Part shown: positions 1 through 7,550 of the stretch, one piece after another
Layout: each line of letters begins with the position of its first letter
Numbering within the stretch: the stretch's first letter is position 1
NCBI GenBank assembly: GCA_947475205.1
Contig: CANJNG010000029.1
Coordinates: 1-34,202, forward strand
Direction: 5' to 3'
Origin: Bacteroidota bacterium
GTDB lineage: Bacteria > Bacteroidota > Bacteroidia > JAIBAJ01
DNA: 34,202 bases
The notes under the pieces: model-generated
The model's database searches: none
What the model saw: the letters and a program-made list of their open reading frames with translations, nothing else
Told to the model about the DNA's origin: nothing
Translations under genes and position numbers: made by a program

Positions 1-3000
1 CACTTGGGTCTATTTCTCCACTAGTAGTGTTGATGGTCAAGCCTGCTGTTGAACTGTATGTTCCGCCCGTTGTGCCGGTTTGTGTTACGGCTTGTAAGCC
101 ACTGTTTGAACAGAATGGGCTTGCATAGCTGATAGTAGCTGTTGGAGCTAGCGTAATATTTACATCAAAAGTTGTACTTACTGCTCCACATCCGCTTGAA
201 GCCGCAATAGTATACGTAATTGTATATTGTCCGGGCGTGCTGCTGCTTGGTGTAATAGCTCCAGATGATGCATTTATGGATAATCCGGCAGTGCTGCTAA
301 ATGTTCCGCCGCTTGTTCCCGCAATTAATGGGAATTGACCGGAAGATACCGATGAACAAAAAGGTTCGCCATAACTAATTGTAGCTGTGGGTTGGGTGGT
401 AACTGTTACAGTTTGCGAGCTTGTTCCTGTACAGCCATTTCCATCCACATATGAATAAGCAACTGTATTTATTCCTGCCGAAGCAGCACTTGGTGTAAAT
501 GATCCTGACCCCGTATTACCATTATCTATAACACCTGAACCACTAAAAATACCCGGAGTTAAATTTCCTGTTAATACAATTGCAGTATTATTTGTTGAGC
601 AATATGGGCCTCCGATAGCATTGAAGCTAACATTTGGCAATCCAATTACAGTTACAGTTTGCGTGGTTGAATTTGCACAACCATTTACATCTGTAACATT
701 ATAGGTAATCACGTTTGAGCCAACAGCCGCAATAGACGGAATAAAGGATGTGCCTGAAACACCTACACCGCTAAAGCTTGATGTTCCGCCCGGATATGTA
801 AAGTCGGGGCTGAGCGTTACAGGTGTGGCTTGGCTCGCACAATATGGACTCGGAGAACTCAAAGAGAACGATGGATCGGGTAGGTCGTTTACTGTTACGT
901 TTTGTGTGATGGAGTTAAAACATCCATTTCCATCTGTGTAAGAATAGGTAATAGCATAAGGTCCACCAGGCTCTGCACCGGCAGGGTCAAACGTATTAGT
1001 GTTTCCATCAAAGCCAGTACTTGTGCTGCTGAATATTCCTCCGGCAGGTGTTCCTACCAAAGAGATTGTAGGCACATCTAAGCAGTAAGCAGCATTCAAT
1101 CCAACTATAGCTACTATTGGAGTTGGATCAACTGTGACGGTTGTGGTAGCTGTCGTTCCAACGCAACCTGCGGCTGTACCGATGAAGGAATAAATTACGG
1201 GGATGCTTAATGTGGTGTTATTCGTTAAATTGTTGTTTATCGGAGAAGTTGTTCCCGATACTGTTCCACTCACACTGGCTGTATTATCTCTCGACCACGC
1301 AAAGGTTGTTCCTAAAACAGAAGAAGAAAACGTAATATCCACAGGGAAGCCCGAACAAATTTGCACATCATTATTGGTAACCGATACAACCGGAGTTTCA
1401 TTCACAGTGATAGGAGAAGTACCAATAACATCTGGGCAACCCGGTGCAGAAACAGTATTGGTAACAGTATAACTTCCTGGTGTGGTAGTTGATAAATCTA
1501 CCAAACCACTATTTGCAGTAATGGACAATCCGCCAACTGAAGTAAATGTACCCAATACGCTACCTCCTGTTAAGGTTGGTGATGGGTCAATATCTGTGCT
1601 GCAATAAGGAGTGCCTGCATAGTTGAAGGTGGCAGTTTGGAGCGGAGAAATTTGAATGGTATTGTTTGCCGTAACAATTGGACAGCCACCGTTTGCTCCG
1701 ATTGTATTCGTTACTGTATATGTAGCCGGGGTGGAGGTGGCTAAATTTACTTGTCCGGTTGCTGTACTAACAAAATTAAGTCCTGCGGGCAGTGCAGAGA
1801 ATGTTCCGGCAGAAGCACCACCGCCTAAAGTAGCTGTTGGATTTGAAGCATTATTGCAATAAGGGGTTGCAGTATAACTAAATGTTGCAATAGGCAATGC
1901 TGTAATAGTTATCGGGCTTGTAGCAAAAGTGGATGCACAGCCTCCAGATGCAGCGATGGTATTCGTTACGGTATAATTTCCGGGAGTACTGCTGGCAAGA
2001 TCAACAACACCTGTGCTCGCATTGATAACTAAACCCGCTGTGGAAGTAAAAGTTCCGGCAAATCCACCACCGGAGAAGGTTGGGGAAGCCGTAAGTGCTG
2101 TTTGGCAGAATGGGTTTCCAGTATAACTAAATGTAGCAACCGGATTGGCAGTAACAATTACTGTTACTGTTTGAGTAGCACTGCTGCATCCGCTTGTGGC
2201 ATCAGTTGCAGTAATGTTATAAATAGCTGTACCTGCAATTGTTTGGGCTTGGGTTATGAAATTTAAGTTCCCAGTTGCTAAGCCATTGGTTGCACTTGCA
2301 CCACTACCAGTCCAAGTGAAATTAGCACCTGTGCTGGTTGCCATAATGATGTTTGAACTTCCATTAATACAAATATTAGGTGCTGCATTATTGATTGTTA
2401 AAGAAGGTAAAGCATTTACCGTTATTACGCTTGACCCTGTTTGGGAAGCTCCACATCCTGTGGCTATTGCTTGAATAGTAGCGGCTCCTGTATAATTATT
2501 TGTCCATGTCATCACACCAGAAGAGTTTATTGCTCCTGCTGCCGGAGGCGTAACCGACCATGTAAATCCCGTAGCATTTGTAGCAGTAGCTCCATATTGT
2601 GTAAGCGTTGAACCCGATGCAGGAATTTGACAGTTAGGGTCTATTCCCGATAGCAGTGTGATTGTTACAGGGCTACCTACATTGCCGTTCACGGTAACTG
2701 TTCCCGTTGCATTAACTATTCCGCAGCCACCTGTTAATGGAATGCTATAGCTAAAAGTTCCTGTGGCTGTTGGAGTGCCACTTATAGTAATAACATTTCC
2801 TGACCAAGCAGCTGAAACTCCTGCAGGCAAACCTGTAGCGACACCAATTCCGCTTGCTCCTGTAGTAGCATGTGTAATTGGCGATAAAACTGTATTAATA
2901 CATATGGTAGGTGTAGAAGAGGCTGCCGCCACGGTGTTGTCGGGTGTAACGGTAATTGTTCCGGTTGCACTAGCTGTTCCGCAGCCGCCTGTTAAGGGTA

Positions 3001-5590
3001 TGCTATAGCTAAATGTTCCGGAGGCTAAAGGTGTTCCACTTATGGTAAGTGTATTTCCGGCCCATGAAGCACTTACCCCACCCGGCAACCCGGTAGCTGT
3101 GCCTATCCCTATGGCACCGGTGGTGGTATGAGTTATAGCTGTTAAGGGTGTATTGATACAAAGTGTGGGGGTGGCTGATGGAGCACTTGCTGTGTTTGCG
3201 GGGGTTACGGTTATGGTTCCGGTTGCATTCACACTTCCACAACCGCCTATAAGCGGAATTGAATAATTAAACGTTCCTGAGGCTAACGGTGTGCCGCTGA
3301 TGGTAATCGTATTTGAAACCAATGCTGCCGAAACTCCAGCGGGCAAACCCGATGGAGCACCTATGCCGCTTGCTCCCGTGGTGGTGTGGGTAATGTTGGT
3401 TAAGACAGTATTGATACATAAAGTTGGACTTGAGGACGCCGCACTTACGGTATTTGCAGGCGTAATGGTTATAGTTCCGGTTGCATTCACAGTTCCGCAG
3501 CCACCCGTTAATGGAATATTGTATGTGAATGTTCCCGTTGCTGTTGGCGTTCCGCTAATGGTTACTGTGTTTGAACCAAAAGCAGCCGATACACCGGCAG
3601 GCAGTCCGGTAGCTGTGCCGATGCCCGTGGCTCCGGTGGTGGTGTGGGTAATATTGGTTAATGGGGTGCTAATACATAAAGTTGGACTTGAGGACGCCGC
3701 ACTTACCGTATTTGCAGGGGTTACGGTTATTGTTCCGGTTGCATTCACAGTTCCGCAACCACCTGTTAGGGGTACGCTATAGTTAAATGTTCCCGAAGCC
3801 GTCGGAGTTCCACTTATGGTTACCGTGTTCGAACCAAAAGAGGCAGACACCCCGGTTGGTAAACCTGTAGCTGTGCCGATGCCGGTTGCACCCGAAGTTG
3901 TGTGGGTAATATTGGTTAAGGGTATATTAATACATAAAATTGGGCTTGAAGAAGCTGCCCCAACTGTGTTTGCAGGTGTTACGGTTATTGTGCCGGTTGC
4001 AGTGCCACCACTGCAACCTCCTGTGAGTGGAATAGAATAATTAAAAGTTCCAGATGCTGTTGGCGTTCCGCTTATCGTGATTGTGTTAGATGAAAAAGAA
4101 GCCGATACTCCCCCCGGCAAACCTGTAGCTGCACCAATCCCTGTAGCCCCAGTAGTGGCATGGGTTATACTGGTTAAGGGTGTATTTATGCATAAGGTGG
4201 GTGTTGAAGAAGCTGCCCCCACGGTATTATTCGCCAATACTGTGAGGGGAATATTTAGGGTAGAAGCATTATTAGCCTCCACAGCACAACCCCACGCGGA
4301 ATTTCTGGCAATTAAATGCGACCCGACTGTGTTGGTTACAATTGCCGGTAAAGTTGACCCTGATGAAGCCGTGACCGAATAACTCACATACCCAGTGTTA
4401 TTCAAATTATAATAAAAATCATAGGTTGGCCCTGTGGATGCAGGTGAACCAGTTGTTGCCGCCGTCACATTGTTTACGGTAACTGTTGTGCCCACACACA
4501 CCGAGCTTGCTGAAAGCGATATAGCTCCCGGATTATTGGTTGTTGATTGCACCGAAAAGCTAACATCACTAGTGCAAACTCCCAAAGTGGCCCTTACAGT
4601 TACAGGCCCAACATAGGCCCCGGCCAAATAATCATTACTCGAAATGGTTCCTCCTCCTGAAACAATTGACCATACCGGATTTGGATTATTATTCTGCCCC
4701 CCTAAAGTGTAAGTTAGTGGCTTAGTGGTTCCTGAACAAATTGCAGTATTGGCGGTAGTATTTGTTACGGTTGTAATTTGTCGATATCGTATAACAGCAC
4801 TAGTACTGTTCCAAACATTACAATTAAAGCCGTGAACACCCACTCCAATTGTTCCGGAAAAATTTGATGTCCAATCTATAGTCTCATTATTTCCAGCAAC
4901 GTTGTCAATGTCTTGAGTGAACAATGCTGCACCACCTGTACCATTAATATTTCCATAAATTTTAGTATCATAGCTTGTACCTGTTGTATTGAAATTGTAG
5001 GCTATTCCAGGAAGCACAGTAAATTGAGTATAGTCTCCTTGGTTTACCGGGCTAATTGTACTTTCGCTGTTACATGAAAAAGGGGAGATACCCAAATTTG
5101 ATCCGCTTGCACAGGCTCCCGCCGCAGGGGGAAGACTTAATAACTGAATCGTTACTGTTGCACAAGTGGATTGGTTGGTACAAGGATAGGCATTCATTAC
5201 GGAATAAATATTACCGCCCGGCGAGGTAAAATCTACCGATGCTTGCAAACCCGCACAGGCAGGCCCACTGTCGTCATTGTAAACTAAATATGTACAACCG
5301 GTAGTGTAAATAGAAAGCTGGGTATCATAACTTACACCACAGGTAGAAACCCGATAAGTGGCACCAGCAACTGTTCCGACAATTGTTGACCGCTCTCCTC
5401 CAAATTGACAATTTGTTATAGTTCCGCTTTGGCCAGCAGTAAATGCAGATACATTTAAACTTGCAAAATCGGTGGCTGTACAGCTACATTGTGCACTAGA
5501 TTTCTGCACTCCCATCGATAGCAAAAGCGAGAGACAGACTAAGGCTTTTGTGAAAAATGATTTGCCTGTTTTGGTAAATATTGAACTCAT
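1..5590 (-). CDS. Giant secreted Ig-like repeat protein (partial, C-terminus outside window)
   Basis: One frame stays open from an ATG at 5590 to the left border: 1,863 codons without a stop. Residues 1-26 form a signal peptide (basic start, hydrophobic ALVCLSLLLSMG, cleavage near SSAQ-CSC). Residues of about 27-160 are a Cys-rich beta domain like the pre-peptidase-type domain at the start of many Bacteroidota surface proteins (motifs TYRVSTCGVSYDTQLSIYTT, YNDDSGPAC). Then come Ig-like modules, six near-identical 86-residue repeats, and more degenerate Ig/PKD-like modules of about 70-90 residues (typical motifs ATGLPAGVS, TISGTPTATGTF, YTVTNTI, YCS). The protein is Ser/Thr/Gly/Ala-rich with few Lys, as in adhesins. 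By family habit it would end in a gliding-motility or T9SS sorting domain, but that part is not visible. Role inferred: surface adhesin or matrix protein. A -7 box lies 112 bases upstream. It looks monocistronic. Confidence 0.9.
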   Translation of the reverse strand, partial: MSSIFTKTGKSFFTKALVCLSLLLSMGVQKSSAQCSCTATDFASLNVSAFTAGQSGTITNCQFGGERSTIVGTVAGATYRVSTCGVSYDTQLSIYTTGCTYLVYNDDSGPACAGLQASVDFTSPGGNIYSVMNAYPCTNQSTCATVTIQLLSLPPAAGACASGSNLGISPFSCNSESTISPVNQGDYTQFTVLPGIAYNFNTTGTSYDTKIYGNINGTGGAALFTQDIDNVAGNNETIDWTSNFSGTIGVGVHGFNCNVWNSTSAVIRYRQITTVTNTTANTAICSGTTKPLTYTLGGQNNNPNPVWSIVSGGGTISSNDYLAGAYVGPVTVRATLGVCTSDVSFSVQSTTNNPGAISLSASSVCVGTTVTVNNVTAATTGSPASTGPTYDFYYNLNNTGYVSYSVTASSGSTLPAIVTNTVGSHLIARNSAWGCAVEANNASTLNIPLTVLANNTVGAASSTPTLCINTPLTSITHATTGATGIGAATGLPGGVSASFSSNTITISGTPTASGTFNYSIPLTGGCSGGTATGTITVTPANTVGAASSSPILCINIPLTNITHTTSGATGIGTATGLPTGVSASFGSNTVTISGTPTASGTFNYSVPLTGGCGTVNATGTITVTPANTVSAASSSPTLCISTPLTNITHTTTGATGIGTATGLPAGVSAAFGSNTVTISGTPTATGTFTYNIPLTGGCGTVNATGTITITPANTVSAASSSPTLCINTVLTNITHTTTGASGIGAPSGLPAGVSAALVSNTITISGTPLASGTFNYSIPLIGGCGSVNATGTITVTPANTASAPSATPTLCINTPLTAITHTTTGAIGIGTATGLPGGVSASWAGNTLTISGTPLASGTFSYSIPLTGGCGTASATGTITVTPDNTVAAASSTPTICINTVLSPITHATTGASGIGVATGLPAGVSAAWSGNVITISGTPTATGTFSYSIPLTGGCGIVNATGTVTVNGNVGSPVTITLLSGIDPNCQIPASGSTLTQYGATATNATGFTWSVTPPAAGAINSSGVMTWTNNYTGAATIQAIATGCGASQTGSSVITVNALPSLTINNAAPNICINGSSNIIMATSTGANFTWTGSGASATNGLATGNLNFITQAQTIAGTAIYNITATDATSGCSSATQTVTVIVTANPVATFSYTGNPFCQTALTASPTFSGGGFAGTFTSTAGLVINASTGVVDLASSTPGNYTVTNTIAASGGCASTFATSPITITALPIATFSYTATPYCNNASNPTATLGGGASAGTFSALPAGLNFVSTATGQVNLATSTPATYTVTNTIGANGGCPIVTANNTIQISPLQTATFNYAGTPYCSTDIDPSPTLTGGSVLGTFTSVGGLSITANSGLVDLSTTTPGSYTVTNTVSAPGCPDVIGTSPITVNETPVVSVTNNDVQICSGFPVDITFSSSVLGTTFAWSRDNTASVSGTVSGTTSPINNNLTNNTTLSIPVIYSFIGTAAGCVGTTATTTVTVDPTPIVAIVGLNAAYCLDVPTISLVGTPAGGIFSSTSTGFDGNTNTFDPAGAEPGGPYAITYSYTDGNGCFNSITQNVTVNDLPDPSFSLSSPSPYCASQATPVTLSPDFTYPGGTSSFSGVGVSGTSFIPSIAAVGSNVITYNVTDVNGCANSTTQTVTVIGLPNVSFNAIGGPYCSTNNTAIVLTGNLTPGIFSGSGVIDNGNTGSGSFTPSAASAGINTVAYSYVDGNGCTGTSSQTVTVTTQPTATISYGEPFCSSVSSGQFPLIAGTSGGTFSSTAGLSINASSGAITPSSSTPGQYTITYTIAASSGCGAVSTTFDVNITLAPTATISYASPFCSNSGLQAVTQTGTTGGTYSSTAGLTINTTSGEIDPS
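2681..4228 (-). repeat. Six tandem 258-bp coding repeats (86 aa each)
   Basis: Copies start (minus strand) at 4228, 3970, 3712, 3454, 3196 and 2938, exactly 258 bp apart with no indels. Each encodes a module beginning N-T-V-(G/S/A)-A-A-S-S and containing LCINTPLT, THTTTGATGIG, GLPAGVSA, ITISGTPTA, YSIPLTGGCG and ATGTITVTP. This resembles the putative-Ig (He_PIG-like) family. Two Cys per copy (C in LCI and C in GGCG) could form a disulfide in each module. The copies differ at many third positions, so the expansion is not brand new, but the length is strictly conserved. Confidence 0.93.
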
Positions 5591-5702
5591 ATTTAGAAAC
5601 TATTTGAGGTTTTTCGTTGAATGCTAATTTTAGTTTTTCCGCCAATTCTGTTTATGCCTGCATTCGCTGCATTTTAAGCATAATACGTCAATTGTTGAAC
5701 GG

Positions 5703-5710
5703 CAAATATA
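5703..5710 (-). promoter_or_regulatory. -7 promoter box of the giant surface protein gene
   Basis: TATATTTG on minus matches the Bacteroidota -7 consensus TAnnTTTG. It lies 112 bases before the ATG, implying a leader of roughly 100 nt. No clear -33 TTG is seen at the expected distance. Confidence 0.45.
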
Positions 5711-5973
5711 TACTTAATTTTAAAGAGCATACATTGTTATGCAACACAGTGCTTTTGAAGTTTAATTTATGAGCTATTTAATAGCTAAGTTGTCGTATTC
5801 TAAAATACAACATACCCCTATTGCAGCTAAAAGTATTATACATTATTTCCCAGTGATAGTTCTTAATCCTAGTACAGAATAACTCAGAAATCAAAACACT
5901 TGCACGCATATGTATCGTAACTATTTACACCCTCTAACAAGTGTAAACATCCAAAAGAATTAGTCCTTATACC

Positions 5974-6350
5974 CGCTTACACATGTAAACACTCGTATCC
6001 TTGCTACGTTATACCCGCTTACACGTGTAAACACCCGTATCCTTGCTATGTTATACCCGCTTACACATGTAAACACTCTTATCCTTGCTACGTTACACCC
6101 GCTTACACATGTAAACACTCTTATCCTTGTTACGTTACACCCGTTTACATGTGTAAACACTAGTATCCTTGTTACGTTATACCCGCTTACACGTGTAAAC
6201 ACTCGTATCCTTGCTACATTATACCCGTTTACACGTGTAAACACTCGTATCCTTGCTACGTTATACCCGCTTACACGTGTAAACACTCGTATCCTTGCTA
6301 CGTGATACCTGTTTACACCTGTAAACACCTTTATCCTTGCTATGTTAAAC
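5974..6350. repeat. Array of nine 42-bp palindromic repeats
   Basis: Units begin at 5974, 6016, 6058, 6100, 6142, 6184, 6226, 6268 and 6310, an exact 42-bp period. Each unit contains a palindrome of the type GTTTACACGTGTAAAC (with CATG or CCTG variants at the centre), then ACTCGTATCCTTGCTACG and TTATACC. Units are most alike in the middle; the left flank (5925-5960) holds a decayed relative. Because 42 is a multiple of 3, both strands read as open frames with a 14-residue period, which I take as a by-product. The remaining parts of the 5591-6547 gap (5711-5960, 6351-6520) are AT-rich and show no gene. Confidence 0.9.
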
Positions 6351-6520
6351 ACACAAACACTTACACACAATCGTAAAGTATAGATACATGGCCCAATAAC
6401 GGTGTTATCGATTTCTCTCGAGCGAACCATTACATTTAAAACCCCATCACACTAAATCCTTGTATTCATTCGCATCTAAATTAAATTCAAATACTTTATT
6501 CACGATATTCTTCCTGATTA

Positions 6521-6528
6521 TACTTTCG
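6521..6528 (+). promoter_or_regulatory. -7 promoter box of the methyltransferase gene
   Basis: TACTTTCG fits TAnnTTYG and ends 19 bases before the ATG at 6548. The same box variant precedes alaS and the collagen-like gene. Confidence 0.5.
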
Positions 6529-6547
6529 CCACCAACCCATTAAAGGC

Positions 6548-7411
6548 ATGAGCAAAGATTACAGCAAACACCAAAATTTAGTAAAAAAATACTATGTAGA
6601 AACCGCATGGGATTACAAATACGTTTGGGATTGGCATAAATCAGGCTATCCATCGGTTCATTATGGTATTTATGATTCCGAAGCCATCAATCATCAGCAG
6701 GCTGTGGTGAATACTATTCGGAAAATGGCCACTGCTGCAGAGGTTAAGGCTGGCCATAAAGTTTTGGATGCCGGATGCGGTCGTGGTGGAGCCAGTTTTT
6801 GGTTGGCCGAACAATTAAACGCTATACCCACCGGAATAAACATCTCAAAAAATCAATTGGAAGAATGCAAGGCCGAAGCAAAAAAGCGGAACTTAGATAT
6901 TTGTTTCCTAGAAGCCGATTTCTGCCACGCCCCATTTGACAACAATACCTTTGATGTGGTTTGGGCTTGCGAAAGCTCTTGCCATTCCCCCAAAAAGCTG
7001 GACTTTTACAAAGAATCATTTCGTGTTTTAAAACCCGGTGGAATAATAATAGTGGCCGATTACATTAGAGCCAGCCGGAATAATAGCACAGAAGATGAAG
7101 CTCTACTTGAATCATGGCTTTCCAACTTCTTTTGCGAAATAGACACCGAGTCCGAACACCAAAAGAACTTAGCTTTAGCAGGATTCGGTAATTTTAAGAT
7201 TCAGAAATATGTAAAAGAGATACATCAATCCATAAAAAATGCCAGCAACCATTTTCTCAAGTATGGCAAAATAGGGAAAGCCCTTTTAAAATTAGGCATC
7301 ATTTCCGAAATACGCTACCTCAATGCCTATGCGGTGGATCAACAATATAAAGCACTTCAAAAAGAGCTTTGGTATTATGGCATTTTTACGGCACAAAAGC
7401 CCTTCCACTAA
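6548..7411 (+). CDS. Class I SAM-dependent methyltransferase
   Basis: 287 aa. SAM-binding motif I is VLDAGCGRGGAS (residues 72-83), followed by the acidic strand-2 region, FLEADFCHAPFDNNTFDVVW (motif II region) and FRVLKPGGIIIVADYI (motif III). This is the Methyltransf_11 type. The N-terminal stretch (WDYKYVWDWHKSG, VHYGIYD, NHQQAVVNTIRKMA) and the overall shape resemble the small-molecule methyltransferases of the tocopherol/sterol/quinone group, so a lipid or quinone-like acceptor is plausible, but the substrate cannot be read from sequence. The protein is cytoplasmic with no signal peptide. It has its own promoter and is followed by a palindromic repeat and alaS on the same strand; no pathway link to alaS is apparent. 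Confidence 0.85.
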   Translation: MSKDYSKHQNLVKKYYVETAWDYKYVWDWHKSGYPSVHYGIYDSEAINHQQAVVNTIRKMATAAEVKAGHKVLDAGCGRGGASFWLAEQLNAIPTGINISKNQLEECKAEAKKRNLDICFLEADFCHAPFDNNTFDVVWACESSCHSPKKLDFYKESFRVLKPGGIIIVADYIRASRNNSTEDEALLESWLSNFFCEIDTESEHQKNLALAGFGNFKIQKYVKEIHQSIKNASNHFLKYGKIGKALLKLGIISEIRYLNAYAVDQQYKALQKELWYYGIFTAQKPFH

Positions 7412-7413
7412 GA

Positions 7414-7504
7414 AAACCACAAAGACTTACAGAGAAAAGACACACAATGTTCACAAAAAACTGTGTCCTCTGTGTGTATTCACTTCGTGTTCTCTGTGGT
7501 TAAA
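7414..7504. repeat. REP-like imperfect palindrome (CACAGAG/CTCTGTG type)
   Basis: The left arm begins AACCACAAAGAC and continues through CAGAGAAAAGACACAC. The right arm ends ACTTCGTGTTCTCTGTGGTT. The two arms are imperfect inverted repeats around an AT-rich centre. The sequence resembles the dispersed CACAGAG elements I recall from intergenic regions of many environmental bacteria. It begins just after the methyltransferase stop and could act as its terminator. Confidence 0.6.
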
Positions 7505-7522
7505 TCGAACCTCGAAAAACTA

Positions 7523-7530
7523 TAATTTCG
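7523..7530 (+). promoter_or_regulatory. -7 promoter box of alaS
   Basis: TAATTTCG lies 20 bases before ATG 7551. A promoter here argues against any AlaRS start upstream of 7551, since such starts would lie inside the methyltransferase gene and the palindromic repeat. Confidence 0.5.
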
Positions 7531-7550
7531 CCCTCCTTTCACAGCACATT

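Noticed and set aside
750-4616. Series of plus-strand open frames of 60-163 residues
   Set aside because: They are opposite-strand shadows of the repetitive giant minus-strand gene, whose frame is continuous with a signal peptide and domains.
5974-6350. CRISPR-like array
   Set aside because: Units repeat along their full 42 bp; there are no unique spacers and no cas genes nearby.
5960-6430. A 156-residue minus-strand reading frame with 14-residue repeats (VARIRVFT type), and a matching plus-strand frame
   Set aside because: Both strands are open only because the 42-bp repeat period is a multiple of three. No signal peptide, promoter or conserved domain; the palindromic DNA explains it.
7323-7550. 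76-codon N-terminal extension of AlaRS
   Set aside because: It would overlap the methyltransferase gene and a palindromic repeat; the -7 box at 7523 and the family N-terminus place the start at 7551.
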